From NCBI GenBank assembly GCA_035315065.1, contig DATFYM010000187.1:1-31035 (forward strand): 31,035 bases of DNA. The letters are read 5' to 3'. The position numbers and the translations under genes are program-made. Source of the DNA: DATFYM01 sp035315065 (GTDB taxonomy: Bacteria; Acidobacteriota; Terriglobia; UBA7540). Below the pieces are notes generated by a model. It was not told where the DNA came from. It worked only from the letters and a program-made list of their open reading frames with translations, and made no database searches. Shown here one piece after another: positions 23,388 through 30,911 of this stretch. Numbering within the stretch: position 1 is the stretch's first letter; every line of letters starts with the position of its first letter.

Positions 23388-25448
23388 TTAAGCGAGTGGT
23401 GCCACCTGCACAAGATTGCAATGAAACGTCGATCCGCCACCGAAGTCGGTGAGTCGATTCGATACCAACCGATTGATGCCGTGCCCGCCCGGCATGTGTT
23501 TCGGCCACCAGGTGGACTCGGCCACCACCACACCCTCGCGTGCATCATCGGTGACCTCGGCGTAGAGCTGGCACTCCCCGCGGTCGTTGAACACGCGCAC
23601 CAAATCGCCGGCGGCAATGCCGCGACTGTGCGCGTCCGCCGGATTGATCTTGACGGCGGGCCTGCCCGCACTGCGCCGCTGCTCCTCCACCGGGCCGAAA
23701 GTGCTATTGAGGAAATGGACCGAAGGCGGCACCAGCAACTGCAAAGGAAACCTCTCGTGTAGCGCGTGATTCTCCGGGCTCTCAGAGCAGGGAAGGTAAG
23801 AGGGCAGGGGATCGAAGCCGAGCCTGGCCATCCTTTCGGAATAAAACTCCAGCTTGCCCGAGGGAGTATAGAAGCCGTTGGCGAAGGGGTCGGCATCCGC
23901 GGCGACGTTGACCCGTTGAGTCTCGCCGCCGCGGAGCTTCTCCACATCGATCCCGGCCATGAACTCGGAAGGCGTGCCGAGCGCCTGGCGCATGAGGTCC
24001 GCTTCGGTGTCGTCGAAGCACGCGTCGGCGAAGCCGCAGCGGCGTGCCAGCAGGCGGAACACTTCGAGGTTGGGCTTGGCCTCGCCCAGCGGCGCGATCA
24101 CAGGCTTCCCGACTTGCAGGTAGTAATGGCCGTAGCTCTTGTAGAGGTCTTCGTATTCGAGAAACGTGGACGCGGGCAGCACGATGTCCGCGAAGTCGAC
24201 CGTATCCGTGTGCACCTGCTCGTGGACCACTGTAAACAGATCCTCGCGCGTCAGGCCCGCATGGACCCGCACCTGATCGGGAGCGACCGTGGCGGGGTTG
24301 CAGTTGTAAACGTAGAGCGCCTTGACGGGCGGGTTCTTTTCTTCCAGCAGCACCTCGCCCAGCTTCACCATATTGATCTCGCGCGTGGCAGGCTGGAACA
24401 AATCGGCGCCGGTGAGTCCCTCGTAGTTAAACGCGAACGCCTCCGCTGTTTCGTGATGGGCCCCGCCGCCAGGCTTGCGGAAAGCGCCCACCAGACCCGG
24501 CAGGCAGGCGATAGTGCGCATGGCCATGCCGCCGTTATCGTGCCGAGTCAGGGCGAAACCAACGCGCAGGAAAGGTGCGCGCGCCCGGCCGTAGCCGCGG
24601 GCCATGGTGACGATCTGATCGGCGGGCACGCCCGTGATCTGGCTGACCCGCTCGACGGGATAGTCGTTGAGCACGCGCTCGCGCAGCGCGTCGAAGCCAA
24701 GCGTAAACTTCCCGAGATAGTTGTGATCGACCAGGTCCTCCGCGATGAGCACGTGCATCAGGCCCAGCGCCAGCGCAGTATCCGTGCCCGGCCGCAGCAT
24801 AACCTGGTCGTCGGCAAGGTGCGAACTGCGGTTGCGATAGGGGTCCACTTGCACCACGCGAGCCCCGCGCTTCTTTGCCGCCTTGACCAGAGGCACGAAG
24901 TGAACGTTGGTGGCGGCGATGTTCATGCCCCAGATGACGATGAAGTCGGAATGAACGGCCTGGGCGAGGTCGGTCGAGATGGCCTTGCCAATGGTCATGT
25001 CCCACCCGGCCATCGCCGCCGGATCGCAGATGGTGCGCAGGAGGCGACTGGCGCCGAGGCGGTAGAAGAATCGGTGCCCGCTCAGTCGCTGCACGATGCC
25101 CAGCGAGCCACCGTAGGAATACGGCAGGACAGCCTCGCCGCCGTACTCGGCGCGAATGGCGAGAAAGCGATGGGCGATCTCGTCGAGCGCTTCGTCCCAG
25201 GTGATTCGCGCGAATTTTCCTTCGCCCTTGGCGCCGACGCGCCGCTGGGGGTAAAGAACACGCAACGGCGAGTACAGCCGCCGGTCGTACCGCGTGACCT
25301 TGTGGCAGAGGAAGCCGCGCGTGAAGGGATGATCGGGGTCGCCCTGAAGGCGCGCGACGCGGCCGTCCTCCACCGTCACGAGAATGCTGCACGTGTCGGG
25401 ACAGTCGAGGGGGCAGGTTGTCTTCAGCGCCGTCGAACTAGTCACCAT
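23388..25448 (-). CDS. Molybdopterin oxidoreductase (DMSO reductase superfamily), catalytic subunit
   Basis: From the ATG at 25448 (a GTG at 25457 is possible) the product is 686 residues. The N-terminal iron-sulfur site is CPLDCPDTC with Cys48 (Cys12, Cys16, Cys20, Cys48), binding one 4Fe-4S cluster. Next come the typical segments ARITWDEALDEIAHRF, DFIVIWGMNIAATN and VVQVDPYRNRS, and the dinucleotide-binding C-terminal domain with NSTFGPVEEQRR and DLVRVFNDRGECQLYAEVT. Cys141 (LRTICDPAAMAG) lies where formate dehydrogenases have their metal-ligating Cys or selenocysteine. There is no twin-arginine signal, so it is probably cytosolic. No electron-transfer partner is adjacent. The natural substrate cannot be read from sequence. 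Confidence 0.95.
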   Translation of the reverse strand: MVTSSTALKTTCPLDCPDTCSILVTVEDGRVARLQGDPDHPFTRGFLCHKVTRYDRRLYSPLRVLYPQRRVGAKGEGKFARITWDEALDEIAHRFLAIRAEYGGEAVLPYSYGGSLGIVQRLSGHRFFYRLGASRLLRTICDPAAMAGWDMTIGKAISTDLAQAVHSDFIVIWGMNIAATNVHFVPLVKAAKKRGARVVQVDPYRNRSSHLADDQVMLRPGTDTALALGLMHVLIAEDLVDHNYLGKFTLGFDALRERVLNDYPVERVSQITGVPADQIVTMARGYGRARAPFLRVGFALTRHDNGGMAMRTIACLPGLVGAFRKPGGGAHHETAEAFAFNYEGLTGADLFQPATREINMVKLGEVLLEEKNPPVKALYVYNCNPATVAPDQVRVHAGLTREDLFTVVHEQVHTDTVDFADIVLPASTFLEYEDLYKSYGHYYLQVGKPVIAPLGEAKPNLEVFRLLARRCGFADACFDDTEADLMRQALGTPSEFMAGIDVEKLRGGETQRVNVAADADPFANGFYTPSGKLEFYSERMARLGFDPLPSYLPCSESPENHALHERFPLQLLVPPSVHFLNSTFGPVEEQRRSAGRPAVKINPADAHSRGIAAGDLVRVFNDRGECQLYAEVTDDAREGVVVAESTWWPKHMPGGHGINRLVSNRLTDFGGGSTFHCNLVQVAPLA

Positions 25449-25484
25449 GAGAGCCACCCAAAAACGATCTTAGCAGAGCCGACC

Positions 25485-25787
25485 GTGAATAGTGAATGGT
25501 GAATGGTGAGTAGTGAATGGTGAGTAGTGAAAGACAGGGGACAGGAGTAAGAAGAATTGACGATTTTCGATTGACGATTGACGATTAGAAAAGTTGGCAG
25601 TCGTCAGTTCTCAGTCGCCAGTTGCACCTCGGGACTTCGGATGAGCGTCAACTGACAACTGACCACTTACAACGACGCCTCTTTCAATCGTCAATCTGCA
25701 ATCGGCAATTCTTCTTATTCCGTCTCCTGACTGCTTTCTTGTACACTTCACTATTCACAATTCATAATTCATAATTCATAATTAGTT
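25485..25787. repeat. Nested multi-word heptad palindrome
   Basis: From the outside in: GTGAATG/GTGAGTA heptads (25485-25533) against CACTATTCAC and ATAATTC heptads (about 25746-25787). Next is a non-repeated pair, ACAGGAGTAAGAAGAATT against AATTCTTCTTATTCC. Then TTGACGA heptads (about 25557-25588) against TCAATCG-type heptads (about 25684-25712). Innermost are CAGTCGT/CAGTTCT heptads (25597-25625) against CAACTGA heptads (25647-25665). The whole would fold into a single branched stem. It fills the divergent gap between the oxidoreductase and the transporter gene and contributes the candidate promoter of the latter. Confidence 0.92.
25739..25768 (+). promoter_or_regulatory. Candidate promoter of the transporter gene, partly made of repeat
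   Basis: TTGTAC (25739-25744) and CATAAT (25763-25768) are 18 bases apart, and CATAAT belongs to the ATAATTC heptad run. Transcription would start near 25775, giving a leader of about 16 bases. No ribosome binding site is visible before the ATG at 25791. Confidence 0.3.
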
Positions 25788-25790
25788 ATC

Positions 25791-27149
25791 ATGGCCGTTG
25801 TGCTGCGAACCTTCCTCATCCTGGCGCTGATTGCGTTGAACGCTTTCTTTGTGACGGCGGAGTACGCCCTGCTGGGGTCGCGGCGATCGGCCCTGGAGCA
25901 ACTGGCGAGAGCGGGCAAGACGCAAGCGCGGACCGCGCTGTCTTTGCTTTCCGACTTTACGCTGCTCATCTCCGGCGTTCAACTAGGAACGACCGCTGCC
26001 AGCGTTCTGCTGGGGTGGTTGGGAGAGAGTATCTTGGCCCGCGGCCTTGAACCAGCACTCGCTAACGCTCTGCCTCACCACGCAGCCCTGGCAGCGCACT
26101 CCATAGCCGCCGCAATCGCGTTCCTCCTCATCACAGCACTGCTGACGGTGCTGGGCGAATTGGTTCCCAAAGCGCTGGCCTACGAACGCGCGGAGCGGAC
26201 GGCCATGCTGGTGGCACAGCCGGTCGCACTATTCCTTCGCCTGGCGCGCGCGCCGGTTGCCGCCCTCAACGGCGCCGCCAACCTGGTGCTGCGGGCGCTC
26301 GGCCATCACCCCGGCAAAATCCAGCGCACGCCGCCCACCGCGGACGAAGTGAAGCTGATCGTCTCCGGCATCCGCAAGCGCGGCCTGCTGGCGGAAGTGC
26401 AGGAAGAGATGATCCACGGCGTCTTCGATCTCGACCGCGTGCTGGTGCGCGAGATCATGGTGCCGCGCCTCAGAATCACCTGCCTGCCGCTGACGCGCGA
26501 CCCCAAAGTGCTGCTCGACCAGATCGTCGCCGACCAGCACTCGCGCATTCCCATCTACGAGGGTTCGCCCGATCACATCGTCGGCATCCTCTACACCAAG
26601 GACCTCTTCGCGGTGATTCTCGATCGCATGAAGAAGGGCGTGCCCCTGGAATCGCCGCTCGCTTTGCGGAGCATTTTGCATCAACCGATGATCGTGCCCG
26701 AGGCCATGCCCCTCAGCCAGATGCTGGAGCGGGCGCGCCGGCGCCGCTCGCAAATGGCGCTGGTGGTGGATGAGTTCGGGACTTTCGTCGGAATCGTCAC
26801 CATCGAAGACGTGCTGGAGCAGATCGTGGGCGAAATCCACGACGAGTACGACGAGGAGAACGAAGACGTCCAGGAGATCAGCGAGAACGCGGTGGAGATA
26901 GACGGCTCGCTGAGCCTGCGGCAACTGGAGGAAGACTACGGCATCGCGCTGCCGCGCGACCCAGGCTATCAGACCGTGGCGGGCTTTATTCTCACGCGCT
27001 TGGGGGTCATCCCTGCCGGCGGCGAGGAGGTGGTTTTTGGAGGCCACCGGTTTACGGTCGCGGGTCTCCAGGGTCACCGCATCGCTCGTGTGCGAGTGGA
27101 GCGACTTCCCCTCGAAAGTCGAAAATCGAAAATCGAAACTCGAAATTGA
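25791..27149 (+). CDS. CNNM/CorC (HlyC-type) membrane transporter with CBS pair
   Basis: A 452-residue inner-membrane protein. The DUF21 transmembrane domain (about 1-190) starts with a helix at 5-25 (LRTFLILALIALNAFFVTAEY) and includes GTTAASVLLGWLGE and LTVLGELVPKALAY. A cytoplasmic CBS pair follows (about 205-330): VREIMVPRLRITCLPL and HSRIPIYEGSPDHIVGILYT, then MALVVDEFGTFVGIVTIEDV. The CorC_HlyC domain comes next (about 345-430) with RDPGYQTVAGFIL. Such proteins are linked to magnesium or cobalt export and resistance. The last dozen residues (ESRKSKIETRN) are translated heptad repeat, so the natural stop has been displaced. The start has no ribosome binding site; the sequence before it is AT-rich repeat. 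Confidence 0.94.
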   Translation: MAVVLRTFLILALIALNAFFVTAEYALLGSRRSALEQLARAGKTQARTALSLLSDFTLLISGVQLGTTAASVLLGWLGESILARGLEPALANALPHHAALAAHSIAAAIAFLLITALLTVLGELVPKALAYERAERTAMLVAQPVALFLRLARAPVAALNGAANLVLRALGHHPGKIQRTPPTADEVKLIVSGIRKRGLLAEVQEEMIHGVFDLDRVLVREIMVPRLRITCLPLTRDPKVLLDQIVADQHSRIPIYEGSPDHIVGILYTKDLFAVILDRMKKGVPLESPLALRSILHQPMIVPEAMPLSQMLERARRRRSQMALVVDEFGTFVGIVTIEDVLEQIVGEIHDEYDEENEDVQEISENAVEIDGSLSLRQLEEDYGIALPRDPGYQTVAGFILTRLGVIPAGGEEVVFGGHRFTVAGLQGHRIARVRVERLPLESRKSKIETRN

Positions 27150-27280
27150 AAACTCGAAACTCGAAACTCGAAGTTGGAAACTCGAAACTCGTAAAGGCGC
27201 GGTTCCCCCTGCTTCGCGCGGCGAATTTCGATTTTCGAATTCTTTCAATCGTCAATCGACAATCGTCAATCGGCAATTTA
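27113..27280. repeat. Heptad repeat spanning two gene ends, CGAAACT and TCAATCG words
   Basis: 27113-27189 is eleven 7-base steps (CGAAAGT, CGAAAAT, CGAAAAT, CGAAACT, CGAAATT, GAAAACT, CGAAACT and so on). A shorter opposing arm holds CGAATTTCGATTTTCG near 27230, and TCAATCG heptads occupy 27245-27277. The first 37 bases lie inside the transporter gene, and the right end abuts the stop codon of the VKOR fusion gene, so the convergent genes both end in repeat. Confidence 0.92.
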
Positions 27281-29026
27281 GTGCTCCACTGCAAACCCCG
27301 CCCTCTGCCAGTCCGCCAGCCCATCCTGATAGACCTTCACGCGGTCGAAGCTGAACCCGTGCTCGAGCAGGATGCGGCCTCCGGCGCGGCCAGCCGCGCA
27401 GATATCGCCCGACGACCCTCGCCCGCTTTCATAGAGCACGATGGTCTTGTCCATGGGAAGGCTCGACCAACGCTGGTTGAGGTCGTCCACCGGGATACTA
27501 AGGGCGCCGGAAATGTGTTCGGACGCGAATTCGTTCGCCGGGCGGACATCCAAGAACAGGGCCTTCGCCTCAAACAACTCGTGCGCTTCGGAGGTGTGAA
27601 TTAAGGCAGCCTGCTTCTTATTGGCTTCGTCCTCACTGCACACCGTGCCCGACGCCGCAGCCTGCGAGAAGGGGTTGGCAGCGCCAAAGGGGCTGGAACC
27701 ACCGCCCAGGGCCCCGGCGGCTTTTCCGGAATCGGTGCCGGAGGCGGCTGTACCCGGCTTTGGCTTTACCGGCGTCGTATTCGGGGAGCCTGCCGGTTTG
27801 TCGGTGGCGGGCTGCCCCGCTTGGTTGGGCGCGGCTGCTGACGGGCTGGTGGAGGCGGATTGGATCTGGCCGCTGAGCCCAGTCGCGACGCCCGCTTCTC
27901 CCGTGGTGGCGGGATGAAGCGCCAGTTGCGAGTCGATGAGAGAGGCAAACTCAGGGTAGGGAATAGCGCGCAGAAACGACTGCCCTCCGATATAAAACGT
28001 GGGCGTACCTCGCACCTGAAGGGCGCGGGCGTCGTCCACATCTTCTTGCACGCGCGCCGCCATCGAGCCGCTGCTGAGGCACTGGTGGAAGCGGCCTTGA
28101 TCGAGGCCGAGCCCAGCCGCGTAGCGCTCCAGAGCCGTTTCGCTCAGGTCGGCCTGGTTGGCGTACAGAGCGTCGGCCATCTCCCAGAACTTATCCCCGT
28201 GGCCCTCCTGGCCCTGCGCATCCGCGCACTCAGCGGCCTCCGCCGCCTTCTCCGCCTGGGGGTGAAGTTTTGTCAGCGGGAACTCGCGGAAGACAAATTT
28301 CACCTGGCTGCCGTAGGCGCGGCGGATCGCATCGACGGTTGGCTGCTCGGTGCCGCAGATCGGGCACTCGAAGTCGCCAAACTCCACCACCATCACCGGT
28401 GACCCCAGGTTGCCGGTCGCGTGGCTGTCGGGGCGCACCAGTCGCGTGTTCAGGACCTCCGCTGAGGTGGGCGGCGCCGCCGGCAACTCACCCGAGCGCG
28501 ACAGATAAACGAACGCCGGAATCCCTATCGCCAGCCCGACCACGAAAAGGGCAAATTGGGTGCGGGCGGCCGAAAAGCGCCGTGCGATGCCGGTTTCCGC
28601 GTTAGATAAAGACTCGGGCCGCAATGCCTCCCAGATGGCGAGCGCCAGCATCAGGGTAATGACGATAGCCGAGGTGACGCACCACTCGCACCAGGCGTGG
28701 ATCGCGAAGGCTTCGAGCCCGGTCAGGTAGACCGAGCAGAGAAACGCTGCGCTCAGGATCACCAGCACCAGGGAGCGGATGCGGCGTGCCGTCCAGCTTG
28801 CCACCAAGGGCTCGGCAAAAAGCAGCAATGCCACTGCGCTGTACATTAGAACGCCGAACATCGGCATGGGGTAACCCATCACATGGGCGTACGGGCTGGC
28901 CCGAACCGTGTCGCAGCCAGTGCCGAGGCACACCAGCGGGTGCGACGGTGACGTATACACCCACAGAAGGTAGAGGGAGATGAACAGGCCCACCAGGCTC
29001 AGGGCAAACAGGAGCAGTCTCCGCAT
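27278..29026 (-). CDS. VKOR-DsbA-rhodanese fusion, envelope disulfide formation
   Basis: A 582-residue three-part protein. Residues 1-135 are a VKOR domain with four membrane helices, loop cysteines Cys33 and Cys38 (VCLGTGCDTV) and active site CEWC (113-116). Residues about 155-175 form one more helix. Residues about 190-370 are a periplasmic DsbA-like thioredoxin domain with CPIC (221-224) and cis-Pro in GTPTF (342). A disordered Pro/Ala/Gly linker follows (about 372-465). Residues about 473-582 are a rhodanese domain with LFLDVRPANEF, but the active-site loop reads VLYESGRGSSGD: Glu533 replaces the catalytic cysteine. VKOR reoxidises DsbA, so the first two parts form a self-contained disulfide-forming system. 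The start has AGAGG upstream. The rhodanese may bind rather than catalyse. Confidence 0.94.
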   Translation of the reverse strand: MRRLLLFALSLVGLFISLYLLWVYTSPSHPLVCLGTGCDTVRASPYAHVMGYPMPMFGVLMYSAVALLLFAEPLVASWTARRIRSLVLVILSAAFLCSVYLTGLEAFAIHAWCEWCVTSAIVITLMLALAIWEALRPESLSNAETGIARRFSAARTQFALFVVGLAIGIPAFVYLSRSGELPAAPPTSAEVLNTRLVRPDSHATGNLGSPVMVVEFGDFECPICGTEQPTVDAIRRAYGSQVKFVFREFPLTKLHPQAEKAAEAAECADAQGQEGHGDKFWEMADALYANQADLSETALERYAAGLGLDQGRFHQCLSSGSMAARVQEDVDDARALQVRGTPTFYIGGQSFLRAIPYPEFASLIDSQLALHPATTGEAGVATGLSGQIQSASTSPSAAAPNQAGQPATDKPAGSPNTTPVKPKPGTAASGTDSGKAAGALGGGSSPFGAANPFSQAAASGTVCSEDEANKKQAALIHTSEAHELFEAKALFLDVRPANEFASEHISGALSIPVDDLNQRWSSLPMDKTIVLYESGRGSSGDICAAGRAGGRILLEHGFSFDRVKVYQDGLADWQRAGFAVEH

Positions 29027-29055
29027 AGCTATATTCTACCTCTTCTCTCTTTTCA

Positions 29056-29149
29056 GGCAATTTTGGATTTTGGATTTTGGATTTTGGATTGAAGAACCCG
29101 TCGTGGTCGCGCTTCTCTTCAATCCAAAATCCAAAATCCAAAATTACCT
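29056..29149. repeat. Heptad inverted repeat, GGATTTT word
   Basis: The left arm (29056-29098) has three full GGATTTT heptads and a closing GGATTGAAG. The right arm (29111-29150) has two full heptads and the same closing part, so the arms differ by exactly one heptad. Outer bases also pair (CAGGCAATTTT against AAAATTACCTG). It fills the gap between the MATE C-half stop and the VKOR start. Confidence 0.93.
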
Positions 29150-29154
29150 GAGAA

Positions 29155-29817
29155 CTACTTCACTTGCCACTCGTCACTCGTCACTTTTTTCCGCCATACC
29201 CCCAACAAAATCAACCCAATCAGGATCAGCGCCAGGCACAACCCGGTCCAAAGTCCTTTAGCGCCCCATCCTTCCCGAAAGCAGAGAAAGTAACCCAGCG
29301 GAAGGCCGATCAGCCAGTACATGGTGGCGTGACACAGCAGGGGTGTCCGTGTGTCGCCGGCGCCCCGCAAGGCTCCGGTGGCCACTACTTGGATGCCGTC
29401 GAAGAGTTGAAAGAAGGCTGCCACCACCAGCAGGGAAGCGGCGGCACGGATGATGGCTGGGTCGGGCGTGAACACCCGCGCGATCGCCCGCGGAGCCAGC
29501 AGCAAAGTCACCGCCGACGCGGCCATAAACCCGCCGCCGAGGACCATCGCCGTCCAGCCGGAGTGTCCGGCCGCGACGGGGTCGCGACGCCCCAGGGCCT
29601 GGCCCACGCGGACGGCGGCGGCGGAACCTACGCCGAGCGGCACCATATAGGTGAGGCTGACCGTCTGGATAGCGATCTGATGGGCGGCCAGTGAGATCGA
29701 ATCCAGCCGTCCGATGAGAGCGGTAGCCACCGCGAAGACCGCGATTTCCACCATGATCTGGGTAGCAGCGGGGAGGCCCAGCCCTAACACACGCCGAATG
29801 CGATCTAGGTCTGGCAT
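29155..29817 (-). CDS. MATE exporter, C-terminal half (six helices)
   Basis: A 220-residue product if translation starts at the ATG at 29817, which lies 13 bases before the stop codon of the N-half in another frame, so it could restart by translational coupling; no ribosome binding site is seen. It begins with LDRIRRVLGLGLPAATQIMV, the usual beginning of the second MATE repeat. It then holds six hydrophobic segments (including IAVFAVATALIGRLDSISLA, TYMVPLGVGSAAAVRVGQAL and FFQLFDGIQVVATGALRGAG) and ends in ILLGVWRK. The last residues KVTSDEWQVK are encoded by CCACTCG/GTCACTC-type heptads (29155-29187). The original single gene was probably split by the repeat insertion upstream. Confidence 0.85.
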   Translation of the reverse strand: MPDLDRIRRVLGLGLPAATQIMVEIAVFAVATALIGRLDSISLAAHQIAIQTVSLTYMVPLGVGSAAAVRVGQALGRRDPVAAGHSGWTAMVLGGGFMAASAVTLLLAPRAIARVFTPDPAIIRAAASLLVVAAFFQLFDGIQVVATGALRGAGDTRTPLLCHATMYWLIGLPLGYFLCFREGWGAKGLWTGLCLALILIGLILLGVWRKKVTSDEWQVK

Positions 29818-30710
29818 GAGGCGGGCAGGAAGCGGGGTTCGGGATTCGGGGTTCGCAGAAGAGCCGGGAATCGGTGCTCCGGCGGCGGGGTTCGCGGACA
29901 AGACAGAAGACGGGAGCCCACAATCGAGAATCGCGGTCTGCGAGTCCCGAGTCCCGAGTCCCCAGTCCCGTCTTCTCTGCGAATCCCGAACCCCGAATCC
30001 CGAACCCCGCTGCTTAGGCCGTTCTTCCGGAGGCGGTCGTGACAGAGAATAACCGCCGCCAGCACTGCGGCCATGTAAAACCGTGACATCGTGGTGGACC
30101 ACGCGGTGCCCACCGCGCCCATAGCAGGCGCGCCCCAGTGTCCGTAGACCAGCACCCAGTCGCCCAGGGCGTTCAGCAGGTTGGCGCTCACCAGCACGAA
30201 GGTGACGGGTCTTGCCAGATTCATAGCCTGGAGATAGCTGCGAAAGGCAAAAAAGGCGAGTAGCAGCGGCGTGCTCCAGGTGAGGACGTGGAGGTAAGGC
30301 ACCGCTTGGTTCAAGACAGCAGGGTTGATTCCGAATCCGCCCAGCAGCGGAGTGAACAGCCAAAGGAAGCCCATGAGAGCGGCTGAAAGCGGCAGGCCCA
30401 AGTAAAGGCCGGAGAGAAGCGAATGATGGCAGTCCTCGATGTCGCCGGCCCCGAATGCCTGCGAAATCAGGGTGTCGAGCGCGAACATCACCCCGCCCCC
30501 TGAGCTTCCGACGGCCGTGAAGATTACGCCGCCCAGGCTTACGGCGCCGATGGCCTCGGCGCTGACGCGGCCCACCATTATTGTGTCGACGATGGCCATT
30601 GTCATCCAGCCCAGATTGGCCAGGACAATGGGGACCGCCAGACGCGTCATGGGCCGGATCTCGCGCCGAAAGCTCGAAACTCGAAGCTCGAAATTGGAAA
30701 CTCGCGTCAT
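29805..30710 (-). CDS. MATE exporter, N-terminal half (six helices) with repeat-coded tail
   Basis: The ATG at 30710 and the ATG at 30650 are both possible starts; the stretch between them is repeat-coded (VSNFELRVSSF), so the ancestral start is probably at or near 30650. The half contains MTRLAVPIVLANLGWMTMAI and a further five hydrophobic segments, with GRVSAEAIGAVSLGGVIFTA and the typical FGAGDIEDCHHSLLSG, ending at HDRLRKNGL. From 30014 the frame runs into the GGGRTTC heptads, giving a tail of about 68 unrelated residues rich in Arg, Gly, Ser and Pro before the stop. MATE proteins export drugs and metabolites using proton or sodium gradients. Whether the two halves still assemble is open. 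Confidence 0.88.
   Translation of the reverse strand: MTRVSNFELRVSSFRREIRPMTRLAVPIVLANLGWMTMAIVDTIMVGRVSAEAIGAVSLGGVIFTAVGSSGGGVMFALDTLISQAFGAGDIEDCHHSLLSGLYLGLPLSAALMGFLWLFTPLLGGFGINPAVLNQAVPYLHVLTWSTPLLLAFFAFRSYLQAMNLARPVTFVLVSANLLNALGDWVLVYGHWGAPAMGAVGTAWSTTMSRFYMAAVLAAVILCHDRLRKNGLSSGVRDSGFGIRREDGTGDSGLGTRRPRFSIVGSRLLSCPRTPPPEHRFPALLRTPNPEPRFLPASCQT
29831..30011. repeat. Heptad inverted repeat inserted in the MATE gene
   Basis: Outer arms 29831-29863 (GGGGTTC, GGGATTC, GGGGTTC, GCAGA) and 29972-30011 (the complement with one more heptad) enclose an inner inverted segment with GAGTCCC-type heptads (29940-29967) and GAAGACGGGA (29926) against TCCCGTCTTC (29966). It lies exactly between the first and second six-helix halves of the exporter. 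Confidence 0.93.
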
Positions 30711-30714
30711 GGGC
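30643..30714. repeat. Direct repeat flanking CGAAACT heptads at the MATE start
   Basis: CGCGTCATGGGC occurs at 30643-30654 and again at 30703-30714, a 60-base offset. Between the copies lies a CGAAACT/CGAAGCT heptad run (30671-30703). Each copy supplies an in-frame ATG of the minus-strand MATE gene. Confidence 0.85.
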
Positions 30715-30742
30715 GTTACCGATGTTCGCACAGGGGGAAGGC

Positions 30743-30845
30743 AGTAGGGAACAGGGAATAGGGAGTAGGGAGTAGGGAATAGGGAGTAGGGAATGGTCCC
30801 TGCGTTCTCTATTCCCTGTCCCCTATTCCCTGTTCCCTACTCCTG
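30743..30845. repeat. Heptad inverted repeat, GTAGGGA word
   Basis: The left arm (30743-30795) steps GTAGGGA, ACAGGGA, ATAGGGA, GTAGGGA, GTAGGGA, ATAGGGA, GTAGGGA, ATGG. The right arm (about 30807-30845) is the complement with heptads TATTCCC, TGTCCCC, TATTCCC, TGTTCCC. It separates the MATE gene from the transposase fragment. Confidence 0.92.
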
Positions 30846-30911
30846 GGTTCGTTTTTGGTTCGTTTTAGGAGGGGATCTCACATCTAAAAGACTTACTAGT
30901 ATATCGTTTCA

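Noticed and set aside
23766..25502. A 578-codon open frame opposite the molybdopterin oxidoreductase
   Set aside because: It is the antisense shadow of a clearly conserved GC-rich gene, and its translation shows no recognisable family or signal.
25485..25787. CRISPR array
   Set aside because: The repeat unit is 7 bases with no spacers, arms are mirrored rather than parallel, and no cas gene is present.
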